Below are positions 33,267 to 42,083 of a stretch of 64,000 nucleotides of DNA, piece after piece (position 1 is the stretch's first letter; each line of letters begins with the position of its first letter). The notes beneath the pieces were generated by a model. The model searched no databases. It saw only the letters and a list, made by a program, of their open reading frames with translations, and was not told the DNA's origin. Made by a program: the position numbers and the translations under genes. The stretch is from positions 1 through 64,000 of the forward strand of contig NZ_SEMD01000011.1 in the NCBI RefSeq assembly GCF_004153165.1, written 5' to 3'. This DNA comes from Sporolactobacillus sp. THM7-4 (GTDB lineage Bacteria > Bacillota > Bacilli > Bacillales > Sporolactobacillaceae).

Positions 33267-34349
33267 ATGTCAAAGCAAAAAAAGAAGAGGAGAGCTCTTA
33301 TTGGGCTGATTACAGCTCTGACTTTTCTGTTTGCAAAATTTAAATATTTATTCATTATCCTGAAGCTGACCAAGCTGTCATCGCTCCTGACGTTATTTCT
33401 TTCACTGGGTGTGTATGCGCTTACCTTTGGGTGGACTTTTGCCATCGCCTTGATGTATTCATTAGTGACCCATGAATCCGGTCATATGCTTGCCGCAAAG
33501 CGCCGTGGGGTGAGCACGTCGCCAATCTTTTTCATTCCGTTTCTTGGCGCTGCCGTTGGGTTAAAAGGGAAGATCAGACACGCAAAAGATGAGAGCTACG
33601 TCGCCTATGGCGGACCATTTCTCAGTACGATTGCGACCATCATCGCCTTAGCACTGTATCGGGTCATTCATGCAGACGTCTTTCTGCTGTCCGTCTACCT
33701 GGGGTCTGTGATCAATCTGTTTAATTTAATTCCGATTTCACCGCTTGACGGTGGCCGGATTATCACAGCGATCTCACCCAAAATATGGGTTGCGGGGTTA
33801 ATCTTACTTTCCGTTTATTTGTTTTTTTCCCCAAACCCAATCATCCTATTTATTTTGATTCTCGGAATCGCTCAAGTCATCACCCGAATCCGCGAACCCC
33901 ATGACGGAAGGCTGATCGAAGCCTATCTTCGCTTATTGAAACGAAGAAAGGAAGAATTTGTTCAGTTTCAGAAAATAGAAGACATCTATGAGCGGAATTT
34001 AATGATTTACGAGGAGGAGCAGCGCGCTGAACATCTGAGAGAACGAATCGCGCGGTTAAAGGAGAACCCTAACGTCAGGAAAAGTTTTCGTAAATATAGG
34101 CTTTATTTCTTCCAAAAGCAAGAGGAGATTGACAATGAAACAACTTTGCGGGATCCTGACCATGGTCTCGTCTGGCTTGTAAAGACGATAAAAGAAGAAG
34201 AAAAAAAGGCTTCCCGTTTTAAAAATTATTTCTGTACGTCAGTAAAAGAGAAACTTCTTGTCACAGCCGCCTATTTAGCACTGGTCTTCGTTCTCGGCAT
34301 CCTCTACTATATCAGCCGGGATCTTCTTCCAGACCCCGATGCTCTATAA
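33267..34349 (+). CDS. Site-2 (M50) membrane metalloprotease-like protein
   Basis: 360 residues from ATG 33267 (GAGGAG ten bases upstream). Zinc motif HESGHMLAAKRRG in a membrane helix, and the second motif NLIPISPLDGGRII. About six helices, a Glu/Arg-rich coiled coil in residues 220-300, and one more helix near the C-terminus. S2P-family proteases cut proteins within the membrane, often anti-sigma factors or stress regulators. The target here is unknown; the gene is isolated between the mobile element and a convergent operon. Confidence 0.88.
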   Translation: MSKQKKKRRALIGLITALTFLFAKFKYLFIILKLTKLSSLLTLFLSLGVYALTFGWTFAIALMYSLVTHESGHMLAAKRRGVSTSPIFFIPFLGAAVGLKGKIRHAKDESYVAYGGPFLSTIATIIALALYRVIHADVFLLSVYLGSVINLFNLIPISPLDGGRIITAISPKIWVAGLILLSVYLFFSPNPIILFILILGIAQVITRIREPHDGRLIEAYLRLLKRRKEEFVQFQKIEDIYERNLMIYEEEQRAEHLRERIARLKENPNVRKSFRKYRLYFFQKQEEIDNETTLRDPDHGLVWLVKTIKEEEKKASRFKNYFCTSVKEKLLVTAAYLALVFVLGILYYISRDLLPDPDAL

Positions 34350-34466
34350 GACGTTGCAGTTTCGTTCTAATAGAGTGTTCTTCGCGATTCATCCTTTCCT
34401 TTAAAGGCCGGTGGGACTTTTACAAACCTGTTTTCTCCATGCCTGAAGTTTTTTAGATATCGTAGA

Positions 34467-35246
34467 TTAGCTTCTCCTGTGTTTGGCCTTCGCGACATAA
34501 TGGAGAAAAAGAGACAACAGTAGATAGGTTAGAAGGACAAAAACAAGATAATGGGTCCAAAAATGATTCAAATTAACAAGATGAAGGGCGCTCAGTCCTT
34601 CTTCAATACCCATGACGAGAAGGATCGTCGCGGCCAGCATAAAAAACAGTTCAATATAACGTTTCAATGTGAGCCCTCCTTTTCTGCTTAATTTGAAGGG
34701 AATTTCTGCTCCCAGATGTTTGCCGTACACTTTTTGCGCGTTTGGCAGGGAAGCTTTTCCGTATGTATCTGTACAAATGGCTTCCCCAATTCGCCGCATC
34801 CCAGCGGCAAGAAGTGGTTTTTCCATCGTAGACAGCGTTCGATCAGTGACGCCGCTTAGCCGGTTCCAAAATGTGCTCGTATAGCAGGTGGTCACGAGTA
34901 TGTAGCCTTTACCTTGAAAAGAACCGGGATGCATGTCTCCTTTTCGGTCAAAGGTCACGAGCTTTGATCGAAGGCAATCTAACAAGTTTTTCATTAGTCC
35001 GGAAGCATCCCCCCAATAGGTCGGAGAGGCGAGCACGATGCAGTCCGCGGACTGCAACATGGATGAAAGATGGTCCAAAGTCACATTTTTTGTATCGGGC
35101 GCTGTCATGCGCAGGGGTTCCTCACTTAAATAAAGGGTTTCAGTTGAGCACCCTTGCTCCTGGGCCCCTTCGAGTATGGCGGATAGCAGCTGGGCGGTTA
35201 GTCCGTTCTTATTTGTGGAACCTAATATGCCGATTACCCGTGTCAT
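34467..35246 (-). CDS. Flavodoxin-fold NAD(P)H-dependent FMN reductase with membrane tail
   Basis: 259 residues. Residues 1-170: NADPH-dependent FMN reductase / iron-sulfur-flavoprotein fold (VIGILGSTNKNGLT phosphate loop, VLASPTYWGDASGLMKNLLD). Residues 190-250 hold two membrane helices (LFFMLAATILLVMGI and WTHYLVFVLLTYLLLSLFL), which are not usual for the family. It probably reduces a quinone or other acceptor at the membrane. It lies 21 bp after the DUF488 gene on the same strand. Confidence 0.8.
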   Translation of the reverse strand: MTRVIGILGSTNKNGLTAQLLSAILEGAQEQGCSTETLYLSEEPLRMTAPDTKNVTLDHLSSMLQSADCIVLASPTYWGDASGLMKNLLDCLRSKLVTFDRKGDMHPGSFQGKGYILVTTCYTSTFWNRLSGVTDRTLSTMEKPLLAAGMRRIGEAICTDTYGKASLPNAQKVYGKHLGAEIPFKLSRKGGLTLKRYIELFFMLAATILLVMGIEEGLSALHLVNLNHFWTHYLVFVLLTYLLLSLFLHYVAKAKHRRS

Positions 35247-35267
35247 TTGTTAGACCACCTGCCTTTC

Positions 35268-35630
35268 TCATACGTCAAAGTGTGTCTTGATGAAATCACA
35301 TAAAACGACGGCATTGTTGTGGGCCGGATCCTTTGCCCCGTAAACAAGAGTAACCGTTTGTTTCTGGCTGAGTGCCGCAATTTTTTCGAGGCACGGCTGC
35401 TTGTCCGGATCACAAGTCAGCTCTTGTTCATAGGCCTTTTTGAATGTCTCAAAAAGAGCCGGATCGTGATGGAATTGTTTTCGGAGAGCAGGGCTTGGGG
35501 CAACGTCTTTCATCCATTCATTTAATTGAGCTTTATCCTTGGACACGCCTCTCGGCCAGAGCCGGTCCACGAGAATACGCACGCCGTCCGATGGTTCCGG
35601 CTGCTCATAAATACGCTTGATCTGCAACAT
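35268..35630 (-). CDS. DUF488 family protein (YeaO-like)
   Basis: 120 residues, whole-length DUF488: KRIYEQPEPSDGVRILVDRL at the start, WPRGVSKDKAQLNEW, VTLVYGAKDPAHNNAVVLCD at the end. Function unknown; homologues often sit in stress or metal loci. AAGAGAGGGGGC lies upstream of the ATG. It forms an operon with the flavoprotein. Confidence 0.9.
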   Translation of the reverse strand: MLQIKRIYEQPEPSDGVRILVDRLWPRGVSKDKAQLNEWMKDVAPSPALRKQFHHDPALFETFKKAYEQELTCDPDKQPCLEKIAALSQKQTVTLVYGAKDPAHNNAVVLCDFIKTHFDV

Positions 35631-35706
35631 GGTTTAAGCCCCCTCTCTTTGTTCCTTATTTTTCTTAGACTGGTTCAGTTTTAACCCCTTCTCGTACGAA
35701 AAGAAC

Positions 35707-35734
35707 CAAGGGCCTCCCAATCGGTTGGCCCTTG
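35707..35734 (-). terminator. Hairpin downstream of the cupin gene
   Basis: Perfect 8-bp stem CAAGGGCC / GGCCCTTG, followed on the minus strand by GTTCTTTT. Likely terminator for the cupin gene. Confidence 0.6.
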
Positions 35735-35852
35735 CATGGAATACTCCTGTTCACGAATCGTGTTCTGACAAAAACGTCCCTTATTTATGGGTGACATGTT
35801 GACCTGGAATGAGTCGTCACGATTCAAAGGCTTAACCTTTTCATCTTCTATC

Positions 35853-36179
35853 TTAGTGGCAGGTATGAGTATTTTCTGTTTCTTTGTCGGCAGTCTGCCA
35901 TTTCACAACAATTACATCACTGTCTTTTACAGCTTTAAGGCTATGCAGTTCTTTTGAATTCAGCCGTACCAGTTTTCCTGGAACAAGGTGTTCCGCCTGA
36001 TCCCCGGATGAGAAGATGATTTCTCCTTTTACCGGAATGACGGTGACAATAGCATCTCCGCCGTGGTGTTCCGGAACCTGCTGATTTTCCTTGAGGGATA
36101 AGTGGACGATCGTCTGTGAAGCATCGTGGTAGAGTCTATTTTTCATTTTGGAATCCGATGAGATTGAAAAGACTTGCAT
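35853..36179 (-). CDS. Single-domain cupin
   Basis: 108 residues. Cupin beta-barrel with metal ligands expected around VPEHHGGDAIVTVIPVKGE and ELHSLKAV. The C-terminal tail (NTHTCH) holds extra His and Cys. No catalytic function can be assigned; small cupins of this kind are frequent beside Crp/Fnr regulators. Divergent from the Crp/Fnr gene. Confidence 0.8.
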   Translation of the reverse strand: MQVFSISSDSKMKNRLYHDASQTIVHLSLKENQQVPEHHGGDAIVTVIPVKGEIIFSSGDQAEHLVPGKLVRLNSKELHSLKAVKDSDVIVVKWQTADKETENTHTCH

Positions 36180-36238
36180 TGTTTTTTCCTCCTTTATATA
36201 TTGGAAAATAGTTCCTATAGGAAATTTATTTATTCAAT

Positions 36239-36261
36239 TGATAATCACTATCACTTATAAT
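36239..36261 (+). promoter_or_regulatory. Fur-box-like palindrome and -10 before the Crp/Fnr gene
   Basis: TGATAATCACTATCA (36239-36253) matches the 7-1-7 Fur consensus at all but one position; TATAAT (36256-36261) follows. The -35 would be weak (TTCAAT, 36233-36238). The site lies in the divergent region between the cupin and Crp/Fnr genes. Confidence 0.5.
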
Positions 36262-36375
36262 AAAGGAAGTGGTGAGGCAAAACCATGATCCAGATCAAGT
36301 TTCCATTCATTTTTAAAAATCACAGGAGGAGTTCTATAAGGGACCTCTTGTCTTTAAATACTGAGGTGAAATTTA

Positions 36376-37038
36376 ATGAAAGGCTTGCAGGCAGTTGGCT
36401 GGCTGGAAGGCCTGTCTGACCAGGATATTCAATGGATTGAAAGACAAGGAGCGTATCAATCCTATCAAGCGAGAGAAACCATTTTTCTTCAAGGTGAGGA
36501 ACTCACAGCTTACTTTTTTGTCCTCGAAGGGCTCGTGAGTACGTATCACCAGAACGAGGAAGGAAAAAAGTGGATCGCCAGCCTGTTTTCACGGGGTGAT
36601 TTTTTCCCGCATGTCGGGCTGATGAACCAGCAGCACAAATACCCGGCGTGCTGTGAGGCCATTGCGGCGAGTACTCTGTTTGTTTTGCCGCGCGGCTCGA
36701 TGGATGACGTCTTTCACAAATTTCCGTCCATCCGGGAACATCTCACCGTATTTCTTACGGAAAAAAGCCAGGAGTTAATTTCCAGATTTTCGGATTCAGT
36801 ACTCGAAAGTGCTTCACACCGGCTTGTATCCTTTTTAAAAAAACTGTCGGCAAAATCCGGAAATCAGGGCGAGGATGGCTGGTGTCTGATTTCGCATGAT
36901 ATGACCGAGCAGGATATGGCGGAATATATCGGTGTGACTCCAGAAACAATTAGCCGGATCTTGCATCGACTTTATCGGGAAAGTCGAGCCAGGAAAGTCG
37001 GGAGAAAACAGATTTCGGTTAACTTGAAAAGACTGTAG
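36376..37038 (+). CDS. Crp/Fnr-family transcription regulator
   Basis: 220 residues. N-terminal cyclic-nucleotide-binding-type barrel (about 15-125), dimer helix, and a C-terminal winged helix with MTEQDMAEYIGVTPETISRI as recognition helix. It lacks the N-terminal Cys cluster of Fnr, though Cys residues occur at KYPACCEAI and DGWCLI, so oxygen, NO or redox sensing cannot be judged. TGAGGTG precedes ATG. It may control itself and the divergent cupin. Confidence 0.9.
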   Translation: MKGLQAVGWLEGLSDQDIQWIERQGAYQSYQARETIFLQGEELTAYFFVLEGLVSTYHQNEEGKKWIASLFSRGDFFPHVGLMNQQHKYPACCEAIAASTLFVLPRGSMDDVFHKFPSIREHLTVFLTEKSQELISRFSDSVLESASHRLVSFLKKLSAKSGNQGEDGWCLISHDMTEQDMAEYIGVTPETISRILHRLYRESRARKVGRKQISVNLKRL

Positions 37039-37072
37039 ATTGAATCCGCATCATTTGTCAACATGTAACTTT

Positions 37073-38479
37073 TTATGCACGCTCTTTTCTGCTTCCTGCT
37101 ACTCTCTTTTTTATACAATAGAGAATCAGGATGAAAAAGACGATGCCGACCGTAAACAGAAGACTGGTTCGTTGGTGCACGTCAAAAGCGGATCCAAAGA
37201 TACCAAAAAGAATCAGGGTAATACCGGCGATGCCTGACCAGGGCTGAAAAGGAAGCCTCCAGTGTTTCTCAGAGTAGTAGGTGCGCCTGTTTTTCAAATC
37301 GGACAAAATAATATTCAGCCAGTTCAGAATCAGCATCGTTCCTGAAGCTGCTGCCAGATATTCATAAACAGACTTCGGCAAAAAGTAAGAAAGCACATCA
37401 ACAAGAATCAGCAAGGCAAAGGTTAAAAGGAGCCCATAAACCGGGACTTCTTTTTTATTACGTTGATCAAATAGTTGGGGCGCGGCATGATCGGCTGCCA
37501 GGGAGGCAAGAACCGTTGTCATGGAATAAAGAGCACCAACCATCGTTGAAAAAGCCGCAGATAAAATGATTAAATTAAAAAGGCTGTTTAGAAAAGGAAG
37601 TTGTAACGAAGACAGGGCAGTGACAAACGGGCTTTCGTTTGGACTGATCGCTTTCCATCTTGCCGTCATTAAAATTGCGCTAACGGACAGAAAGTAGATG
37701 ACAACCAGTGCAAGGATCAAGGTAAACCCGGCCTTCGTCACGTCAGCCTTGCTCTTACATTTGTCTGCCGTGAGACCGACAATTTCAATGCCTCCGAATG
37801 AGAGCAGGACGAAAATCATGCTCTCCCAGAATCCAGGAAATCCATGCGGGAATAAGCCGGATTGCAGGGGGCTATGAATTGATAAGGCGGAAAGGGTTGC
37901 CGGCTTCACGCCAAGAAAGAGCAGGAGCACGAGCAGGATAAAAATAAACAAGGCGGATAGTTTCAAAACGGCGAAGAAGGACTCAATTGTACCGAAATTC
38001 TTCACACCAAGCAGGATCACACCGATACCGATGCAGGCGTAGCCGGCTGAAAACATCCAGAGCGGAATCCAGGGGAGCCAGAACCGGGTAAACGTCGAAA
38101 GCGCGGTGATTTCACTTGAGACAATGAGCAGGCCGGCAAACCAGTATACCCAGCCGAAGACAAAAGCATAGCCCTCACCAAAAGCAATTTTGGAATATGT
38201 TCTAAAGGAACCGCTCTCCGGATCATTGACCGTCATTTCCGCAAGCGCAGAAAATACAATCAGAGCGGTAAGACCTGCAAGTAAATAACTGATCAATACG
38301 GAAGCACCTGCCGAGCGTATTGATAATCCGGATCCGAGAAAAAAACCAGCCCCAATCACGGAGCTGATCCCTATCAGACTCATTTGCCACCATTCCAGAT
38401 AGGCGCCTTTACCCACTTTTATGTTTTTCTTTTCCTGTCTGACAACCCTTGATCTGATGGGATGGTCAAATTTTTTCAT
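37073..38479 (-). CDS. APC-family amino acid permease
   Basis: 468 residues, 12 membrane helices. Starts with the family pattern GIGSVIGAGFFLGSG (here GISSVIGAGFFLGSG) in helix 1, contains PESGSFRTYSKIAFGEGYAF in helix 3, and ends basic. Amino acid/proton symporter, substrate unknown. A run of intact helices suggests it is functional. It converges with the Crp/Fnr gene, 34 bp apart, with no clear terminator between. Confidence 0.92.
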   Translation of the reverse strand: MKKFDHPIRSRVVRQEKKNIKVGKGAYLEWWQMSLIGISSVIGAGFFLGSGLSIRSAGASVLISYLLAGLTALIVFSALAEMTVNDPESGSFRTYSKIAFGEGYAFVFGWVYWFAGLLIVSSEITALSTFTRFWLPWIPLWMFSAGYACIGIGVILLGVKNFGTIESFFAVLKLSALFIFILLVLLLFLGVKPATLSALSIHSPLQSGLFPHGFPGFWESMIFVLLSFGGIEIVGLTADKCKSKADVTKAGFTLILALVVIYFLSVSAILMTARWKAISPNESPFVTALSSLQLPFLNSLFNLIILSAAFSTMVGALYSMTTVLASLAADHAAPQLFDQRNKKEVPVYGLLLTFALLILVDVLSYFLPKSVYEYLAAASGTMLILNWLNIILSDLKNRRTYYSEKHWRLPFQPWSGIAGITLILFGIFGSAFDVHQRTSLLFTVGIVFFILILYCIKKRVAGSRKERA

Positions 38480-38715
38480 AGGACAGACTACTCCTTCATT
38501 GGCTTTAGACTTATTATGAGCGACCTTAAAAGAGATATACCTTCCGTTCTCTATCCTTAAACCCTGCGAGTCTTTGACAGGGCGAAACGTCTATAGGTTT
38601 CTAAAAAACGAATAGGGCAAATAGTGAACACGAATCCACTTACAATTCAAGGCGGTTATGACAGCTGAAAAATTCCGCTTACAACAACTTGAATTAATCA
38701 AGTCAGTCATTAAGT

Positions 38716-38758
38716 TTGACACTTATACCCGAATCAGCTAACATACCCTTATGGGTAT
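38716..38758 (+). promoter_or_regulatory. cstR promoter with CsoR/CstR-type operator
   Basis: -35 TTGACA (38716-38721), 17 bp, -10 TAACAT (38739-38744). The operator ATACCCTTATGGGTAT (38743-38758) is a perfect palindrome and overlaps the -10. A half-site TATACCC lies in the spacer. Autorepression is expected. Confidence 0.85.
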
Positions 38759-38777
38759 AAATTAAAGGAGCAGAAAG

Positions 38778-39044
38778 ATGGACTATACACCTCAAATGAA
38801 AAACCGTTTAAAACGAATTGATGGCCAGATTCGCGGGATTCTGCGCATGATGGAACAAGGAGAAGACTGCAGGGACATAGTGACTCAGCTGACAGCGGCA
38901 AGAACAGCCATAGACCGTACACTGGGACTTGTTGTTGGAAGAAATCTTGAGGAATGTTTACGAAAACAATTAAAGGAAGGCGATGAATCCTCAACCCAGC
39001 ATTTGATTAATGAAGCTGTCCAGCTGCTGGTTAAGAGCCGCTGA
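38778..39044 (+). CDS. cstR: CstR-type persulfide-sensing repressor (CsoR family)
   Basis: 88 residues, all-helical CsoR/RcnR family: MKNRLKRIDGQIRGILRMM at the N-terminus. Cys31 (GEDCRDI) and Cys60 (GRNLEEC) are kept, but the copper-site His of CsoR is replaced by Asn in this stretch. Two Cys without the His is the CstR pattern, which senses reactive sulfur species by forming Cys-Cys polysulfide links. Neighbouring remnants of sulfide-oxidation enzymes agree. Confidence 0.88.
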   Translation: MDYTPQMKNRLKRIDGQIRGILRMMEQGEDCRDIVTQLTAARTAIDRTLGLVVGRNLEECLRKQLKEGDESSTQHLINEAVQLLVKSR

Positions 39045-39111
39045 TAACAGTTGTGTGATTAGGCAGATGCTGCGAAACGTTTGTTTATTGAGGATTTTTT
39101 TGACTTTATAA

Positions 39112-39127
39112 ATACCCCATACGGTAT
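39112..39127 (+). promoter_or_regulatory. Second CstR-type operator
   Basis: ATACC-CCATAC-GGTAT, flanked upstream by a possible -35 TTGACT (39100-39105). It precedes the deleted sulfur-metabolism genes. Confidence 0.65.
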
Positions 39128-39142
39128 ATGGAGGTAATCCAA

Positions 39143-40088
39143 TTGAATTGGTTTTTTGGTCCTAAAATCCATAAAATAAGTACAGGCGGGTCTGGAACTT
39201 GGTATTCGTCAAGCAATTGCGGTAAATAATCATTTGCAGACAAGCGATCCAAACATTTTCGCGATTGGCGACGCGATTGAAGTCAAACAGATCGTCAACG
39301 GCCATCCGGCGATTATCCCGCTAGCCTCCCCCGCGAACCGGCAGGGACGGATGGTTGCCGATATTATCAGCGGGATTGACCGTCAGTATTCCGGATCGCT
39401 TGGAACAACGATCGTGCAAGTGTTTGATCAGTGTGCCGCGGTGACCGGGTTAAATGAAAAACAACTGAGAAGCTGCGGTATGGAATATGAAGCCGTGCAT
39501 ACAAGTCCGAATGATCATGCTTCCTATTATCCGGGAAGTCGGGCGATGACGGTCAAGCTTTTATTTGATCCGAAGAACGGAAGGCTGCTGGGTGCCCAGG
39601 CTGTTGGTGAAAAAGGGATTGATAAAACGATCGATATCCTGGCGACAGCGATCAAAGCAAAGATGAATGTTGCTGATCTTACGCAACTTGAACTCGCGTA
39701 TGCACCCCCTTTCAACTCGGCCAGGGCACCGGTCAATCTGCTTGGATATGCCGCACAAAATATTTTAGAACAGAAATTGGGGACCGTGCAGTGGTATGAG
39801 GTTGATCGGCTGGTCAATGACGGTGATGTATTGCTTGATGTCCGGACTGAAAACGAATATCACAATGGTTTTATTGATGGAGCGATAAATATTCCTCTTG
39901 ACGATCTGCGAGACCGGGTTCATGAGCTGCCGAAAAACAAACCGCTTATTGTCACTTGCCAGGTGGGACTTCGCGGCTACCTTGCAACACGTATCCTTGC
40001 TCAGAATGGGTATAAAGTAAAAAACCTGGACGGCGGATATAAGCTTTATAAGACAGTATTTCCAGAAAAGGTTAAAGAAAAAATCTAA
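39143..40088 (+). pseudogene. Deletion fusion: rhodanese start plus C-terminal half of CoA-disulfide reductase/rhodanese
   Basis: TTG 39143 (GGAGGTAATCC upstream) begins NWFFGPKIHKIST, the head of a small rhodanese-like protein, then the frame breaks. From 39186, in another frame, AGLELGIRQAIAVNNHLQTS starts the middle of a CoA-disulfide reductase and stays open to 40088. It covers the FAD-domain end IFAIGDAIEVK, the dimerisation domain, and a C-terminal rhodanese domain with active Cys in LIVTCQVGLRGY. The N-terminal 250-300 residues with the FAD and NAD motifs and catalytic Cys are absent. A shorter protein from TTG 39234 could still be made, giving at most a rhodanese. Confidence 0.75.
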
Positions 40089-40098
40089 TCTATAAATT

Positions 40099-40146
40099 GC
40101 GTCTGTGCTCTTCATCCAGTGATGAATGGGGATAGACGCCTTTTTA
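40099..40146 (+). terminator. Terminator after the sulfur locus
   Basis: Stem GCGTCT...TTCATC with GATGAA...AGACGC, ending CTTTTTATT. Confidence 0.8.
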
Positions 40147-40254
40147 TTAATCACAGGTTTTTGCTCAACTCTTCCCAACGTCATTATCTCTAAGAAGAAA
40201 CATGTTTGTAATAATGGCATATATACTGCGCATACTACGGGCGAGGTGAAACGA

Positions 40255-41064
40255 ATGCGGACAATGTGGAAAGGATCGATCCAGTTTGGACTGGTGTATA
40301 TACCGATTAAGCTCTATACAGCTACTGAAGATAAAGACGTAAGACTTCGTTTGCTGCATAAGGAAGATATGGCTCCAATCTCTTATGCGAGGACGTGCAC
40401 AAAGTGCGGAAATGAGATAAAAAACGAAGATATCATCAAAGGATATGAATATGCCCCGGATCAATTTGTGGCAATCAGTGAAGAAGAACTGAACAATCTG
40501 CAGGAAGACAGCGATAAAAGTATTGAAATCATAAACTTTGTCAGCCTGTCAGAAATTGATCCGATTTTTTATGAGAAATCGTATTTTATCGGGCCGGACA
40601 GCGGTAAGGGAGAAAAGGCATACTCACTTTTGCGGCAGGCGATTAATGATTCCAATAAAATAGGCATTGCCAATATCATCATACGGTCGAAGCAACATCT
40701 GGCCGCGATTAGAAGTTTTGGCAACGGAATGGTGCTTGAAACATTGTACTATCCGGATGAGGTCAGAAGTATGGGGGAAGTGCCCGGGGTTAACATTACT
40801 GTAGAAAACACAAAAAAAGAACTGAATATGGCTACACAGCTTATTGATCAGCTGACAGAAGTGTTTAAGCCTGAAAACTACAAGGATGATTACAGGATCA
40901 AACTCGAGCAGCTGATTCAGGATAAAATTGCCGGAGTCAAACCTGAAAAGAAGAAGGGCAAACCTGAAGAAAGAAACGTTGTCGATCTGCTCTCGGCTCT
41001 TGAAGCGAGCGTGAAGGAAGCCAAGCCGAAAAAGAGGACGACGAGACGAAAAAAAACGGTTTAA
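40255..41064 (+). CDS. ku: Ku protein for non-homologous end joining
   Basis: 269 residues from ATG 40255 (GAGGTG upstream); the upstream extension to 40126 crosses the terminator and is not real. Bacterial Ku core: MWKGSIQFGLVYIPIKLYTA at the start, then HKEDMAPISYARTCTKCG, GYEYAPDQFV and IDLQNYLP-type region replaced here by DYRIKLEQLIQDKI. The tail is strongly basic (KPKKRTTRRKK), typical of DNA-binding Ku ends. It threads onto broken DNA ends and recruits LigD encoded just downstream. Confidence 0.95.
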   Translation: MRTMWKGSIQFGLVYIPIKLYTATEDKDVRLRLLHKEDMAPISYARTCTKCGNEIKNEDIIKGYEYAPDQFVAISEEELNNLQEDSDKSIEIINFVSLSEIDPIFYEKSYFIGPDSGKGEKAYSLLRQAINDSNKIGIANIIIRSKQHLAAIRSFGNGMVLETLYYPDEVRSMGEVPGVNITVENTKKELNMATQLIDQLTEVFKPENYKDDYRIKLEQLIQDKIAGVKPEKKKGKPEERNVVDLLSALEASVKEAKPKKRTTRRKKTV

Positions 41065-41131
41065 ATAAAGCAGTACTCTGCCATTCAGCACATTGTAGAA
41101 GGGCGGTTGCGTCAGTTTTGGAGGGGCAGCA

Positions 41132-42076
41132 ATGAATGAATGGAAGCCGATCACCCCGTTTGAACCCATTCTCTCTGAAGAAATACCGGACGGTGCGGGG
41201 TGGATCCATCAAATCAAATGGGATGGTGTCAGGATATTAACGTATTACGATGGACGTGAAGTCAGACTCTGCAACCGAAAACGCAATGAGCGTACAGGTA
41301 TTTTTCCGGAGTTGGTCGATATACAATCTTACGCTTCGGCTGAATCGGTGATCCTCGATGGAGAAGTGATCGCGCTCGATCAGGAAGGGAAACCATCGTT
41401 TCATCAAGTCATGAGACGCGACGGAATCAGGCGTCCTGACCGGGTGAAACAAGCGATCATGGAAATCCCTGTCTCGTATATGATCTTTGATATCCTTTTC
41501 TATAACGGAGAATGGATCCACCACCGTTCATTAAAAGAAAGACTTGAGTTGCTGACAAAAGTTGTTACACCCAATAAACGGATTCAGGTGGTCCCAACTG
41601 AAAAAGACGGTCATGCATTATTCGATGTGATCAAACGCTATAATATGGAAGGAATTGTTTCGAAGGATCTGAGTAGTGCATATATAATCAAGGGTAAAAA
41701 TGCCAGCTGGAGAAAGATTAAAAACTATCGCGATCTTATTGCCGTTATCGGCGGAGTCACTTATCGATCAGGAACGGTCAATTCAATGCTTCTGGGTTTG
41801 TACAATAAGCAGAACCAGTTTTGTTATATCGGTCATGCAGGAACGGGGAAACTGACATCGTCAGACTGGAAAAAGTTTACCGAACGGATCGGTACTTTAA
41901 AAACAACCACACGTCCGTTTACGAATCAACCGGAGAGAGTGAAAAACGTACAATGGATAAAGCCTGTCATAACGGTTAAAGTTCAGTATATAGAATGGCC
42001 TGAAGGGCACTCGCTGAGGCAGCCGAGCATTCAGGCATTCGTGCGCGAGGATCCGGAACAGTGCAGACTTCAATAA
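41132..42076 (+). CDS. ligD: LigD ATP-dependent DNA ligase part
   Basis: 314 residues. Ligase motif I with adenylated Lys in HQIKWDGVRIL (KWDGVR), motif III (SVILDGEVIALD), IV (EGIVSKDL) and V (SWRKIKN); the OB-fold domain ends near WPEGHSLRQPSIQAF. It seals broken ends. A polymerase domain would normally follow in the same chain, as in B. subtilis YkoU; here the frame stops and the polymerase is encoded 7 bp further on. GGAGGGGC precedes the ATG. Confidence 0.93.
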   Translation: MNEWKPITPFEPILSEEIPDGAGWIHQIKWDGVRILTYYDGREVRLCNRKRNERTGIFPELVDIQSYASAESVILDGEVIALDQEGKPSFHQVMRRDGIRRPDRVKQAIMEIPVSYMIFDILFYNGEWIHHRSLKERLELLTKVVTPNKRIQVVPTEKDGHALFDVIKRYNMEGIVSKDLSSAYIIKGKNASWRKIKNYRDLIAVIGGVTYRSGTVNSMLLGLYNKQNQFCYIGHAGTGKLTSSDWKKFTERIGTLKTTTRPFTNQPERVKNVQWIKPVITVKVQYIEWPEGHSLRQPSIQAFVREDPEQCRLQ

Positions 42077-42083
42077 AGAGAAG

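Noticed and set aside
36284-36420. Short frame MIQIKFPFIFKNHRRSS upstream of the Crp/Fnr gene as a leader peptide
   Set aside because: There is a plausible ribosome site, but the frame runs into the regulator gene and shows no regulatory structure.
39234-40088. Treating the CoA-disulfide reductase C-terminal part as a complete gene
   Set aside because: The frame stays open and family-like for 16 codons before the TTG, and the FAD/NAD N-terminal half is missing, so it is a truncated gene.
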